NCBI GenBank assembly: GCA_047967505.1
Contig: CM106539.1
DNA: 64,000 nucleotides
Origin: Dipteris shenzhenensis
Lineage: Eukaryota > Polypodiophyta > Polypodiopsida > Gleicheniales
Strand: one strand, 5' to 3'
The notes under the pieces were generated by a model, which did no database searches, was not told the origin of the DNA, and was given only the letters and a program-made list of their open reading frames with translations. This document shows, piece by piece, positions 19,660 through 31,689 of this stretch. Position numbers and translations under genes: made by a program. Each line of letters begins with the position of its first letter. Position 1 is the stretch's first letter.

Positions 19660-21355
19660 ATGAATTTTTTTGATTTGTGGAACAGGTTAGATATATCCCC
19701 CAACCTGTTGCTTGAAGGATGGGGGATATATCCAACCTATTGCACAAATTAAGAATTTTCTTGATTTGTGCAACAGATTGGATATACAGTTGGGGGATAT
19801 ATCGGACCTGTTCCACAAGTCAAGAATTTTCTTGATTTGTGCAACAGGTTGGATTGAGCAACAGGTTGGGGGATATATCCAGCTTGCTGCACAAATCAAG
19901 AAATTTCTTGACTTGTGGAACAGGTTGGATATATTGAGTAACAGGTTGGGGGGTATATCAACCTGTTGCACAAATCAATAAAATTCTTGACTTGTAGAAC
20001 AAGTTGTATATATCCCCCAACCTACTGCTTGAGTAATATGTTGGGGGATATCCAATCTGTTGCACAAATCAATAATATCCCCCAATCTGTTGCACAAATC
20101 AATAAAATTATTGATTTGTGCAACAGGTTGGATATCCCCCAACCTGTTGCTCAAGCAACAGGTTGGGGGTGCACCCCCAACCGTGTTCCACAAATCAAGA
20201 AAATTATTGATTTGTGCAACATGTTGGATATCCCCCAACCTGTTGCTCAAGCAACAGGTTGGGAGTGCACCCCCAACCGTATATCCAATCTGTTGCACAA
20301 ATCAAGAAAATTCTTGATTTTTGTAATTTTGTTGATTTGTGCAACAGGTTGGATATATCCCCCAACCTATTACAGGTTGGATATATCCCCCAACCTGTTG
20401 CTTGAGCAACAGGTTGGGGGATATATCCAACCTGTTGCACAAATCAAAAAAATTACGAAAATCAAGATTTCTCTTGATTTGTGCAATAGATTGGATATGC
20501 TTGAGCAACAGGTTGGGGGATATATCCAACCTATTGCACAAAATCAAAAAATTTACAAAAATCAAGAATTTTCTTGATTTGTGCAACAGATTGGATATAC
20601 GGTTGGGGGTATGCCCACAACCTGTTGCTATATCCAACCTATTCCACAAGTCAAGAATTTTCTTAATTTGTGCAACAGGTTGGATTGAGCATCAAGTTGG
20701 GGGATAGATCCAACCTGTTGCACAAATCAAGAAAATTCTTGACTTGTGGAACATGTTGGATATATTGAGTAATAGGTTGGGGGGTATATCAACCTGTTGC
20801 ACAAATCAAGAAAATTCTTGACTTGTAGAACAAGTTGTATATATCCCCCAACCTATTGCTTGAGCAACAGGTTGGGGGATATATCCAATTTGTTGCACAA
20901 ATCAAGAAAATTATTGATTTGTACAATAGGTTGGATATCCCCCAACTTGTTGCTCAAGCAACAGGTTGGGGGTGCACCCCCAACCTCTTACAACAGGTTG
21001 GGAGATATATCCAACTTGTTGCACAAATCAAGGAATTTTCTTGATTTGTGCAACAGGTTGGATATATCCCCCAACCTGTTGCTCAATCCAACCTGTTGCT
21101 CAATCCAACCTGTTGCACAAATTAAGAAATTCTTGACTTGTGAAATAGGTTGGATATATCCCCCAATCTATTGCTCAAGCAACTGGTTGGGGGTGCACCC
21201 CCAACCGTATATCCAATCTGTTGCACAAATCAAGAAAATTCTTGATTTGTGCAATTTTTTTGATTTGTGCAACAGGTTGGATATATCCCCCAACCTGTTG
21301 CTTGAGCAATAGGTCAGGGGATATATCCAACCTGTTGCACAAATCAAAAAAATTC
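19660..21355. repeat. Satellite core built on CCCAACCTGTTG / CAACAGGTTGGG
   Basis: About 1.7 kb consists of short modules in both orientations: GATTTGTGCAACAGGTTGGA, TATATCCCCCAACCTGTTGC and CACAAATCAAGAAAATTCTTG. Pairs such as CAACCTGTTGCTCAAGCAAC form perfect small hairpins. Long frames are open on both strands (for example 203 codons at 19966-20577 plus and 115 at 20302-20649 minus), but they translate the same repeated words and are not genes. The module order is irregular, so it is not a simple tandem satellite and not a CRISPR array. Confidence 0.85.
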
Positions 21356-21371
21356 ATTAAATTTTGGTTGT

Positions 21372-21600
21372 ATTTTAGGGTTAGGGTTTAGGGTTTAGGG
21401 TTAGGGTTTAGGATTTAGGGTTTAGGATTTAGGATTTAAGGTTTAGGGTTAGGGTTTAGGGTTTAAGGTTTAGGATTTAGGATTTAGGGTTTAGGATTTA
21501 GAGTTTAGGGTTTAGGGTTTAGGGTTTAGGATTTAGGATTTAGGGTTTAGGATTTATTGTTTAGGAATTTAGGATTTAGGGTTTATGAATTAAATGTTTA
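21372..21600. repeat. Telomere-like array, TTTAGGG strand (right arm)
   Basis: TTTAGGG, TTAGGG and TTTAGGA units run in the G-rich orientation, opposite to the left array. The mixture of variants suggests age. It is more than twice as long as the left array. Confidence 0.9.
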
Positions 21601-21639
21601 AAGTTTAGGATTTACGGTGGTTAAGATGTTTTATCCTTT

Positions 21640-21992
21640 GGGGCCTCTAACTTCATTCTCTTATCGTCTCTCCCATCAACATTCGGAAAGTAGTGCTTCA
21701 CGGAACATTTATCAATGGTTACGATAGCACTACTAGACGATTCTACATCAGCATCATAGCCACTAGCGCCTTCACCTTGGATGAAAGAGTTGCTCGTCTC
21801 TATAAAAAACAAGGATTGTTCTAAAACTCATCACGAGCTAGATACTGTAAATTTAGCTTATAAACCATTCATCACGAAAGCACTACTTCTACATGCAATC
21901 TTAAAATTGAGATTTTAAAGTACTTCTGAGAGTAGCACTTTAAAAAGATAAAATTGAAAGATAAGAGGAAATTTTCAGCATATATATTTGCT
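21640..21992 (-). pseudogene. Duplicated 5' fragment of the RPA-like gene
   Basis: This segment is nearly identical, in the same orientation, to 58860-59211. It carries the first visible exon's N-terminal codons (SNSFIQGEGASGYDADVESS, then KHYFPNVDGRDDKRMKLEA) and the intron upstream of it. The exon's ATG has become ACG. Homology stops sharply at the foldback arm on one side and at TATATATTTG on the other. It is a fragment without a function of its own. Confidence 0.85.
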
Positions 21993-22319
21993 ACACCCTG
22001 TCTCTTCTTCATCGGTTAAGTCAGAGCTCAAACTCTCTGATGTTGAAGACTTCTCCTGTGAAGTCACCACCAGTAATGCTAGAATGAGCTTCCTCTAGAG
22101 CCTCAACAAACTCATCTTCCCGTCTTATTACAAAATTTCCCTTGTGAAAAGGGTGGTACAAAATCGCTCAAATGAACCAATCGAGTGGTAGAAGCATATA
22201 CATGTCGAAGATATACAACATTATTTGTTACAAAATTACCCTTTCGAAAGGGGTGATACAAAATCGCTCAAACGAGCCGATATACAAAAGAATATGCATG
22301 GCAAAAATGACTACTACTA

Positions 22320-23809
22320 CTACTGCTCATTCGAATCATTGTCACCCTCCTCGTCCTCATCTTGCTGGCCTGATCCTTAGCCCTCGTGCGCTACGCCTGA
22401 TCCTTGACCCTCATGAGCTGCACCTAATCCCTGGCCCTCATCATCGCTCGCCTTTGATGATGGGATGCTTGAGCTTTGACTCTAAGAGTGAAACCATATT
22501 AATTGGAAATTAGATTGGAACTTAAAGAATAAAACAATTTAAAAAGGGAGATTACAAGTAGGAGTAGACTTATACCGTGCAAGCAGCCACCTCACCCCAA
22601 TCGACCGTCGCTCCCATTGCCTCCTGCTCAATAAACCACGGCTTTGTTCCTACGCAAAATGCGCGTCTCGTCTCTGCATCTATAGGAAGGCAATCCATTG
22701 CAGCTTACTATGAACCCAATTTACGAGAGTTAGATAAAGTGCATGTAATATGTAGTAAAACAAATAGAACAATACATTAAATGAGAAGAAGTAGACTTAC
22801 CACGGTTGCCTCGAATGCCAACCGTCCGCCTACACCAAAGTGCGAAGTACCTACGATGTCCAGCCGTCTCCTCGCAGTGCTCCTCTGACCCTCGAACATT
22901 TCGGGATGGTCCCTATTTTGCTTCTTGAAAAACTTCCAATCAGCTTTGTCTGCCCAGCTGGGTTTAGCCCTCCCCTTTGCGATAGAAGTACACAAGGTTG
23001 ATCTACAATGCTTCAAGACTAAACCCATGCGCTCTCGCATGTAATTCTCATTGAACTCCCAATTTGGGGGATTAGGGTATTTTGCTTTCAATTCATCAAT
23101 GACCGCCTACTTCTTTTGGTCATCTTGATATCGCCAATCAATAGCAATGCCACTCCTGAAGTGGTGGCTCATCAACCGCCTCATGGCAGCCATCACTGCT
23201 TTGCCCTTCTTATCTTCTATTATCTCTCCAGTAACCATGATTTGTGCGAGCGCTTCCGGAGTGAGTTCCGGAGTGAGGAGTAGCAGTGGGAGTAGGAGAG
23301 GGCAAGGGACCTAACTAGTACTAGGTCTCAGGACCAACTGGAGACCTGTAGGGATGTGAGTGTGCTGACTTGTCTACATCTCCCGAGTCAGCACAACATA
23401 AGCGACCCCTCCTACTCTTCCTTCCCTTACAATGGGCACGCCTAAATGATGACACCTCAGTCGAAGGGGCACGAGGGGACAGCTGGGCAGTAGGTCCAAC
23501 CATCGGTGTAGGAGAGGGAATTGCTGAGGTCCTCTGGGATAGCAGAGAGAAGAATCTCGCTGCCTCCTCATTGGTCATCTGTGCCACAAACTCATAGGGA
23601 CTCCCAACAAAGCCATGGGCTGCTAGCAAAGGAGTTCCCCAAGGGGTAGTTCTAGTGCTACATCCAAGAGGAGCCGGAGTCACAGGGGTAGGACCCTGAG
23701 GTGTCACCTAAGGCAAATCAAAGTCCTCTAGAGAATAGAGATCATGATGTCTTCTCCTACGAGAGTTTCCATACTCGTCGGACGTGCGACGTGATCCCAT
23801 GTCTAACAT
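22320..23809 (-). pseudogene. C2 TNPA-like gene, decayed
   Basis: All three exons can be aligned with C1: exon 1 at 22801-23809 (MLDMGSRRTSDEYG at its start), exon 2 near 22577-22713 and exon 3 at about 22320-22479. Exon 1 has an early stop after DLYSLEDFDLP, a loss of part of the region before the conserved half, and another stop near 23110. The C-terminal Transposase_24-like part (KHCRSTL, TSHFGVGGRLAFEA) is still readable. Confidence 0.8.
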
Positions 23810-23829
23810 AGACACAAACACGAAAACAA

Positions 23830-24925
23830 AAAATAAAAAACAAGAGAATACATTGAGAAAGCATATGAGAATACATTGAGAAAGCATATGAGAATACATT
23901 GACAAAGCATAAGAGAATACATTGAGAAAGCATATGCTTATGCTTATGCATAAGCATATGAGCATATGCTCATGCATAAGCATAAGCATAGGCATAGGCA
24001 TATGCTTATGAAAAGAAGAGAAAAAGAGAGGAAAAAAGAAGAGAAAGAAAGGAGAAGGAGAAGGAGAAGGGCATGCATAGGCATATGCTCATGAAAAGAA
24101 GAGAAAAAGAGAGGAAAAAAGAAGAGAAAGAAAGGAGAAGAAGAAGGAGAAGGACATGCATAGGCATAGGCATAGGCATAAGAGAAGGAGACATATGCTC
24201 ATGCATAAGCATAAGCATAAGAGAAGGAAGAGAAAAAAAGAGCATAAGCATAAGAGATACGTAAAGAAAGCATATGCTTATGCTTATGCATGAGCATATG
24301 AGCATAAAAGAAAAAGAGAGAAAACTTAAGCATAGGCAAATACATATGCTTATGAAAAGAGATCAAAAGAGGGGTAAGAGGGGAAGAAAGAGAGAGGAAA
24401 AGAGGTGAAGGAGAAGGAGAAGGAGACATATGCTCATGCATAAGCATTAGAGAAGGAAGAGGGAAAAAGAGCATAAGCATAAGAGAAAAGGAAAGAAAGG
24501 ATATGCTTATGCTTATGCATGAGCATATGAGCATAAAAGAAGAAGAGAGAAAGCATAAGCTTGTGCTTATGCATGAGCATATGAGCATATGCTCATGCAT
24601 AAGCATAGGCAAATACATATGCTTATGAAAAGAGATTGAGAGAGGGGAAAGAGAGGGGAAAAGAGGAAAAGAGATTGAAAGAGGAGAAAAAGAAGAGGGA
24701 AAAAGAGCATAAACATAAGAGAAGGAAGAGGGAAAAAGAGATTGAAAGAGGGGATGAAAGAGGGAAAAAAGAAGAGGGAAAAAGAGCATAATCATAAGAG
24801 AAGGAAGAGGGGAAAAGAGATTGAAAGAGGGGAAAAAGAAGAGAAGGAAAGGAGGAAGAGGGGATAAAGAAGAGGAAAAATGAAAAGAAGGAAGAGGGAA
24901 AGAAGAGGGAATAGGGCTAGAGAGG
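23830..24925. repeat. Microsatellite spacer (C2)
   Basis: It holds CATAAGCATATGC and CATGAGCATATG words with purine blocks (GAAAAAGAGAGG, AAGGAGAAGG). Near 23870-23930 the unit GAGAATACATTGAGAAAGCATAT repeats four times. It is shorter than in C1 and of the C4 type. Confidence 0.85.
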
Positions 24926-24941
24926 GTTCCTACACCCATCA

Positions 24942-24972
24942 CTATAGCTAGCGCTTACAGCGCTAGCTGCAG
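24942..24972. repeat. 31-bp palindrome (C2)
   Basis: The right arm is intact (GCGCTAGCTGCAG); the left arm has two changes (CTATAGCTAGCGC). Position and orientation match the other copies. Confidence 0.85.
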
Positions 24973-25558
24973 GCTAATGCAAATAACAAAAATAACAAAA
25001 GGAAAAAAGAGGAAGGACTTTCTTACGTGGAATAGTCCCGCTCGATGTTTTGTGGATTGGCCCTACAAAAGAGAGGAAACATACCATTTTTCAAATAACT
25101 AGTTAGAGGAAGGAGGAGTTTAGAGAAGTAACTTCTCAAAGGGATTGGATTGAGGAGACAAGCATAAGCCTACAAACAAGGAGAAAGCATAAGCCTACAA
25201 ACAAGGAGAAAGAGGAGGAAGAGAAATACCAAAAAGAGAAGAGGTGAGTCTTCTTTCTTTTACAAAATCTCATTTTTTGTCTTTAACCCTTGAAAATCAA
25301 GCATGAAAACTAGCACATAGCCTTAGCAATACAAGGAGAAATATGCTTCAATACTCACAAAACGAAATCTCACAAAAAATGAACCTACATTGCTTAAAGA
25401 GACTCACCTTCTTGAAAAACTTGAGACTGTAAATGTTTTCTCAATGTCAGGCTGTAAAATTCTAAGCTTGCTCAATATCTTACAGGGATTCTAAGCTGTA
25501 GGATTAGTGTACCCAATCATCATTATTCGAAGCCTATGTATGTTTGAATTGTGATAGG
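24973..25558. other. C2 leader joined to transposase intron 2 by deletion
   Basis: The leader is recognisable to about 25430. The palindrome cluster and exons 1-2 that should follow are gone. The piece 25480-25558, with TGTACCCAATCATCATTATT, matches intron sequence of C4 at 53340-53400, so the deletion ends inside intron 2. Confidence 0.7.
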
Positions 25559-28500
25559 TTGCTCTAGAAGATGTTGCTTGCACCAAATACCATGCTCGCA
25601 TCAAGAGATGAAGCGAAGAAGATGCTAACAACGATGGGTATGGATTATGATACCATCCATGCTTGCTGTAATGACTGTATTCTCTTTCGTCATGAGCATG
25701 GAGATTTGGCTAGTTGTCCGAAGTGTGGGGAACAACGATATAGAGATGACTTGAAGGGTGAGCAAATACCGATAAAGGTCTTGAGACACTTTCCCATCAT
25801 TGCAAGAATATAGTACATATTCTGATGCAAATCCATAGCGGAGTTGATGACATGGCATGCATCTCATCGGTTTACTAATGACACATTGAGGATTCCCGCC
25901 GATTGTGCAGCTTGGGAGCACTTAGATAATCAGTGGCCAGACTTTGCGAGCGAGCCACGCAACTTACATCTTGGGCTCGCCATGGACGGCGTGAATCCTC
26001 TCGGGATACGCTCGACATCTTGGTTTACATGGCCCATAGTCTTGGTGAATTACAATATCCCACCATGGCTAACCATAAAGAAGGGACACCTCATGCTTGC
26101 ACTACTTGTGCCAGGGAAGTACAAGGCCAAAAATATGGACGTGTACATGGCACCTTTGATAGAGGAGTTACAGATCTTATAGAGAGGAGTGCGGGTTTGA
26201 TATATTTCCAGAGCTCCTAGACATACCAATCATATTTTGGTCAGGGGCATCTTGATGTGGACCATGCATGACTACCCAGGATATGGAGAGTGCATAGGTA
26301 CGTGGTTGTGTCTTTACATGTATAATATAGGATTTTGCTTTTATGAATCTCTTTCGCACGCATGTCTTATACTAATACATTCATGCACGTGTGCAGGACT
26401 TGTTACAAGTGGGTACCATGCTTGTCCCATTTGTGGACCTGGTTTGAAATCGCTTGCACAATACTCCAAACATATGAGGAAAAATGATTATGAAGGTCAT
26501 GCTAGATACCTTCCGCTAGACCATCTCGTGCGTGGAGGTCAACTTGATCCACCACCACCATATTTGAAGGCAAGTGACTGGATTCAGGCTTGGAGGGCGA
26601 ATGGAGAGGAACCTCCTCTTGGTATGAAGAGGCTATCAATCTTTCACGAGCTTCCTTATTGGGGTCAGTTACAAATCAATCATCTCTTGGATCCCATGCA
26701 TATCTTCAAGAATGTGGGGGCTAATATTTGGGCACAGTTGGTTGGTTCCAAAGACTCAAGAGAAGTGGGAGAAGACTTGCGTGCTATGAATAGGATGTCT
26801 CGTTTGTGCCTCAAGTGCATGCTTCGGGAAAAGTTATCCTCTCAAAGGCAACATGGATCCGCTCTATGAGAGAGGAGGCAGTGGTCAAGGCGGACTTTGC
26901 CTCTTTTCAAACACCCACAGGGTACGTGCGTTGCTTGGAAGGAGTATTTTCAAAGGACAATAAGCTTAGTGGGCTCAAGTCTCATGATTGGCACAAGGTC
27001 TTACATGTATTCTAAGCTATAGGATTAGTGTACCGATAATCGTGATGCGTTAGTGTAATTATGATTATGTTATATTGTTGACATGACTTCTTTGTTGCTT
27101 TGATAGTTCATCCTCTCAATTACAATAAAAGGGTGCTTACAAGAAGATGTTAGAAATGCTACATTCAAGATCAGTGGTATTGTGAGGTATGCTTACTATC
27201 AAATCGCATTGATTGCATGTTCTTCAATTTAAGCTGAATAATCTGTAGACCGATTATGAATATATCTTACATGGGCATGTGAAATAGGTGGATATCTCAA
27301 AAAGAGATCTCCATATCGAGCATCGAGAAGGCTAGGGCAAAATCCATCGAAGCCATATGCTTGCTTGAGAATCACTTTCCCTCGAGCATTATGACAACTC
27401 AAGTGCACTTGCTTGTGCACATAGTTGATGAGGTGGCCATTGCAGGTACCGTTCATAGTCGGTGGATGTTTTCTCTTGAGCGGTTTATGAAAACTTTGAA
27501 GGGATTTATAAGACAAAGAGCAAGACCAGAAGCAAGCATGGCAGAGCGATGGCTTGTGCAAGAGTCATTAGTATACATCACGGAGTTTCTTGCATCCACG
27601 GATCCCAATATGCCGCAAGCTTGGCATAACAAGGATAATGATCACATCGTTGGCGAGGTTCCCCAAGGAAAAGGGATTGAAAGAAAGATGAGCGAAGAGC
27701 AAATGGAGAAATTCAATAAGTTTTGTATCCTCAATAGCATGGAGATGCAGAAGTGGATTGAGAGATATGAAGCGGCCAAAGTACAAAGAATAAATGCAAG
27801 GACGAGATTCAGAGTAATGTACAGGCGATCACAACCATATCCACGGGATCTGGCTCTTCTCCCCACTTTCATGTCACTTGATTGGCTACAACTGGCTCTA
27901 CGTAAAGCCGAATGTGATGGAGAGACAATAAATGAGCGCAAGCGAGAGTTATCATCTGCATGTATGATGCATGTAAGTTTCTTACCTCTTGATGTAATTA
28001 AGTAATTATTTGTGGCAATATACACTATAAAATAGATGCATCTTTATTGTTTTAATGATGCTCTTTTACAGTACAAAAAGTACAGTGCATTATGGTCATA
28101 TGGACAACATTTTCACGTGGAACGCATCGATTCAAAGAGAGTCACGTATGGTTGTGGAGTCATGGCTAACTTCACACAAGATAGCTGAGCAAGTGCTTCG
28201 GGTACCAATCTTCTCTCCTCACAGTATTGTGGAACCATACGCAAAATCTATGAAGTTGATTTCAGACGATTTATTATTTTCATTATTGATGTAAAATGGT
28301 TTAGAACTATTTACAACGGTCCCCATGCAATAGTGAGAAAAGACAGTAGCAATTTCTTTGCAATAGACTCCACCAAACTTTGGACCGATGAAAGTGATAC
28401 TTTTGTTCTTCCCGAGCACTGTGAGCAGGTGCATAACTAATGATTTAATTAATCAAAGCTTTCGTTTTTAAAGATCCATTGATACATGTACTTAAGCATA

Positions 28501-28943
28501 ATTTCATATATATAATTGATGGCATTTGGCACCCATCTTCAATATAGGTGGTTTTTCATCCGGATCGTTCTAATCCAAGATGGTGGTATGTGATCCAAGT
28601 TGCACCACGAAGTAAGCAAATTTTTGAAGATAGAGATGTGGATATGGAGATGCCACTACCAATGCCAGATCCAATTGATCCAGATGAATCTAGCGAAGAA
28701 GATGAAGATCACAATATGAGCCAAGAGGAAGATGCGCATAATGACATCGTACGGGAGGAAGATGGAGATCACGATATTGAGGAAGAAGATGATGATCATC
28801 AAGAATCACCACACTTTATTGAAGAAGATGATCAAGTACTCTTAGGTGAACGTACGATGCTAGTGTACGATGATGATATAGGAGATCAACTCGGTATAGA
28901 GTTAGAGATAGACTTGTTTGGCACATTAGACTTGGCTCGTTGA
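25559..28943 (+). pseudogene. C2 transposase, exons 3-8, decayed
   Basis: Exons align with C5 at 25559-26297, 26397-27006, 27107-27186, 27288-27972, 28072-28428 and 28548-28943. Lesions are: two stops near 25809-25824, a stop at 26178-26180 followed by a frameshift, a one-base loss near 26808, a damaged exon 4 donor (ACATGTATTC), CGA to TGA at 28186-28188, and loss of the last dozen codons. Key signatures remain: LAMDGVNPLG, HDYPGYGEC, INHLLDPMHIFKNV (Transposase_21), VHLLVHIVDE and KTLKGFIRQRARP (DUF4218), and ESDTFVLPEHCE (DUF4216). No start exon exists. Confidence 0.85.
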
Positions 28944-29360
28944 TGTAAATGCTCTTCATTGATTTTTTTCATCTCAAACTTGGACATGAATATATGAGCT
29001 TCAAAGGCTTGATGTACATGCTCTCGTACTATTATTCTCTCAAAAGATCAAACATGTATGAAAATAAAAAAAAATTTGTCATTGGGAAAAAGCATCTTTT
29101 AAGGTTGGTATGGGAAAAAAAACTCTCTGTAAAATGTCGCTATAGAAAACTGTCTTAATGTTGCTATATAATGACCATTACCAATCTGATAAAAGTCGCT
29201 ATATAGCGACTTTAGGCAAATGTCGCTATATAGCAACGTTTGACTAAAGTCCCTATATAACGACCCTTAACGAACCCCGCTTCCAATACCGATGATTAGC
29301 GCCCCGTGCACGCTAAATCTCGGTACTTAAGCGTCGCAATAGGATCCATGTGTAGTAGTG
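28944..29360. promoter_or_regulatory. Subterminal region B of C2
   Basis: After an AT-rich 3' flank, decayed and intact GTCGCTATATAGCGAC motifs cluster at 29133-29262. The end reads AATAGGATCCATGTGTAGTAGTG. Confidence 0.7.
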
Positions 29361-29617
29361 TATGACAAAACTCATTTTACATTGGTGACAATCAAGTTGA
29401 GATAACCTCATATGGATTAAACATAGAAGAAGAAGAGAGTACTACGAATTGTAGTAAAGAAGAGAAGTTCAACAGATATATTGACATGCATCAACGTGTA
29501 CAAGTTCGAAGGACATAGAAGCATAAAATATAATGTCCAACAAAAAATCGTAAGTACATGACCATAGGATCCATGGCTCCAAATCAATGCCACCGTGGGT
29601 AGATCAATATGAATGTT
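29361..29617. other. Spacer between C2 and C3
   Basis: This is 257 bp of AT-rich DNA without an ORF or repeat. It does not match the flanks of C4, so it gives no sign that C2 and C3 were once one element. Confidence 0.5.
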
Positions 29618-30138
29618 CACTACAAGGCATAGGCCATTTTTCGACGAAAATACCGACGCTTTTTACATTAAATTTTTTTTTTTCACGAGCGCAAACGTCG
29701 CTATAAGTGTCGCTAAAAGCATCGGAAAAGGACCGTCGCTATATAGCGACACTGGAAATGTCGCTATATAGCGACACTAAAACGTCGCTATATAGCGAAA
29801 CTGTTAATCGTCACTATATAGCGACACTAGTAAATGTCGCTATATAGCGACGATTAACAGAAGTAAAAAAAAAGGGTTAGTGGGGCTGAAAAGGGCTTCC
29901 TTTTGGCCCTGTTTAGCCCCACTAATCCTTTTTTTTTTTGTAATTACAAAACAAAGTTTTTTTATAACAAAATTTCCCTTGCGAAAAGGGTGATACAAAA
30001 TCATTCTTGTGAAATGATGAGCAACAAAAGCATATACATGTCGGACATATACAACATTGTTTGTAACAAAATTACCCTTTCGAAAGGGCGATACAAAATT
30101 GCTCAAACGAGCGGATATACAAAATGCTACTACCACTA
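29618..30138. promoter_or_regulatory. Subterminal region A of C3
   Basis: The terminus is followed by GACGAAAATACCGACGC, palindrome copies at 29696-29852 (about five), the GGGGCTAAACAGGGC hairpin at about 29865-29935, and inverted units CCCTTGCGAAAAGGG and CCCTTTCGAAAGGG near 29980 and 30075. Confidence 0.7.
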
Positions 30139-31676
30139 CTACTCATCCGAATCCGAATCATCCTCGTCTTGTTGGCCTGTTCCTTCCTCCTCGACACCTG
30201 CGTCTTCTCCCTCGTCCTCACCACCTGCATCTGATCCTTGGCCCTGTTGATCGCTTGCCTCCGATGATGGGACGCTTGAGCTTTGACCCTAAGAGTGAAC
30301 CATATAAATCAAAAATTAGATTGGAACTTAAATTAAAAAGTGAGATTACAAGTAGGAGTAAACTTATACCATGCGAGCAGCCACCTCAGCCCAATCGACC
30401 ATCGCTCCCATTGCCTCTTGCTCAATGAACCACGGCTTTGTTCCTATCCAAAATGCGCATCGCGTCTCTGCATCTGTAGGAAGACGACCCATCGCAGCTT
30501 GCTGTGGATCCAACTTACGAGAGTTAGAGTTAGCTAAAGTGCATGTAATATGTAGTAAAACAAATAGAACAATACATTAAATGAGAAGAAGTAGACTTAC
30601 CACGGTTGCCTCGAACGCATACCGTCCACCTGCACCAAAGTGTGAAGTACCTATGACATCCAGCCGTCTCTTTGCAGCCCTCCTCTAACCCTCGAATATT
30701 TCGGGATGGTCCCTATGTTGCTTCTTGAAGTACTTCCAATCAGCTTTGTCTGCCCAACTGGGTTTAGCCAACCCCTTTGTGATGGAAGTGATCTATGATG
30801 CTTCAAGACCAAACCCATGCGCTCTCGCATATAATCGTCATTAAACTCCACATTTGGCGGATTAGGGTATCTTTGTTTTAACTCATCGATGACCGCCTGC
30901 TTCTTTTGGGCATCTTGATACCGCCAATCGGTATTTATGCCGCTCTTGAAGTGATGACTCATCAACCTCCTCATGGCGGCCATCACTGCTTTGCCCTTTT
31001 TATCTTCTATTATCTCTCCGGCAGATGTGATTTGATAGGAGAGATCCCCTGATGAGTAAGGAGGACTGACGGTAGCAGAGTCAGAAGGAGCGGAAGCTGC
31101 ACGAGCGCTTTCGGAGCGAGGAGTAGCAGTGGGAGTAGGAGAGGGAAAGGGACCTAACTGATATTGTGTCTCCGGACCAAGTGGAGACCTAAAGGAGCAT
31201 GAGTGTGCTGACTCGTCTACATCTCTCGAGTCAGCACAACATGAGCCACCCGTCCTACTCTTCCTTCCCTTGCGAGAGGCATCCGTAGGTGATGACCCCG
31301 CGGTCGAAGGGGCACGAGGGGACGGCTCGGTAGTACATCCACCCGTCAGTGTAGGGGAGGGAATTGCTGAGGTCCTCTGAGAGAGCAGAGAGAAGAATCT
31401 TGCTGCCTCCTCATCGCTCATCTGCGCTACAAACTCGTCGGGACTCTCAACAAAGCCATGCGCAGCTAGCAAAGGAGTTCCCCGAGGGGTAGTCGCAGTG
31501 CTACATGGAAGAGGAGTCGGACCAGGGGTAGTCATAGTGCTAGGTCCGAGAGGAGTCATCCTCGGGGTAGTCACCTGAGAGGAATCAAAGTCGTCTAGAG
31601 CATAAAGTTCATGAGCTCTTCTCCTGCGAGACTGTCCGTACTCATCGGATGAGCGACGTGATCCCATGTCTAACAT
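30139..31676 (-). pseudogene. C3 TNPA-like gene, decayed
   Basis: Exon 1 is 30601-31676 (ATG at 31676), exon 2 is 30370-30501 and exon 3 is 30139-30288. Most of exon 1 is open, including the T/P-rich part and QRYPNPPNVEF. An 11-bp loss near 30790 then shifts the frame after KHHRS, and a TAG follows in the Arg-rich part near 30685. Exons 2 and 3 stay open, so the damage is light. Confidence 0.85.
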
Positions 31677-31689
31677 AGACACAAACATG

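Larger units (their letters stand above)
19517..21636. mobile_element. Foldback element with telomere-like arms and palindromic satellite core
   Basis: The left end (TAAAATCTTAACCACTGTAA at 19517) is complemented at the right end (21610-21636), and the inverted pairing continues inward. Both arms have AATCCTAAACTTTAAACATT, then a telomere-like AAACCCTA array, then TACAACCAAAATTTAATGAA. The core between them is a palindrome-rich satellite. The arms differ in array length (about 95 bp left, about 225 bp right). No ORF of known type is inside. I infer a non-autonomous foldback transposon, or a structure made by rejoining of telomere-like ends. Confidence 0.7.
22120..29360 (+). mobile_element. 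CACTA transposon copy C2, terminus A missing, deleted
   Basis: Terminus B is present: GTGTAGTAGTG ends at 29360. The left end lacks CACTACAAGG and starts inside the subterminal region near 22120, at TATTACAAAATTTCCCTTG. Order inside: TNPA-like relic (minus), microsatellite, palindrome, leader, and transposase from exon 3 onward (plus). Exons 1 and 2 are missing. The spacer word CATATGCTCATGCATAAGC is shared with C4 rather than C1, C3 or C5. With one end gone it should not move. Confidence 0.85.

Noticed and set aside
19966-20577. ORF of 203 codons in the foldback core and similar frames on both strands
   Set aside because: It repeats the same modules (LDLCNRLDI, PPTCC) in all frames; this is satellite sequence without stops, not a gene.
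19660-21355. CRISPR-like array
   Set aside because: Modules vary in order and orientation, there are no unique equal-length spacers, and the context is plant nuclear DNA.
21372-21600. True chromosome end
   Set aside because: The repeats are degenerate, internal, and matched by an oppositely oriented array at 19552.
29361-29617. C2 and C3 as one composite element
   Set aside because: Each has its own terminus facing the spacer (B of C2, A of C3), which is the pattern of two separate insertions in tandem.
30057-30580. Plus-strand ORFs over the C3 TNPA-like gene (also 41732-42234 and 4412-4863 minus)
   Set aside because: They are antisense shadows of exons 2-3; the sense frame has splice borders and conserved motifs.
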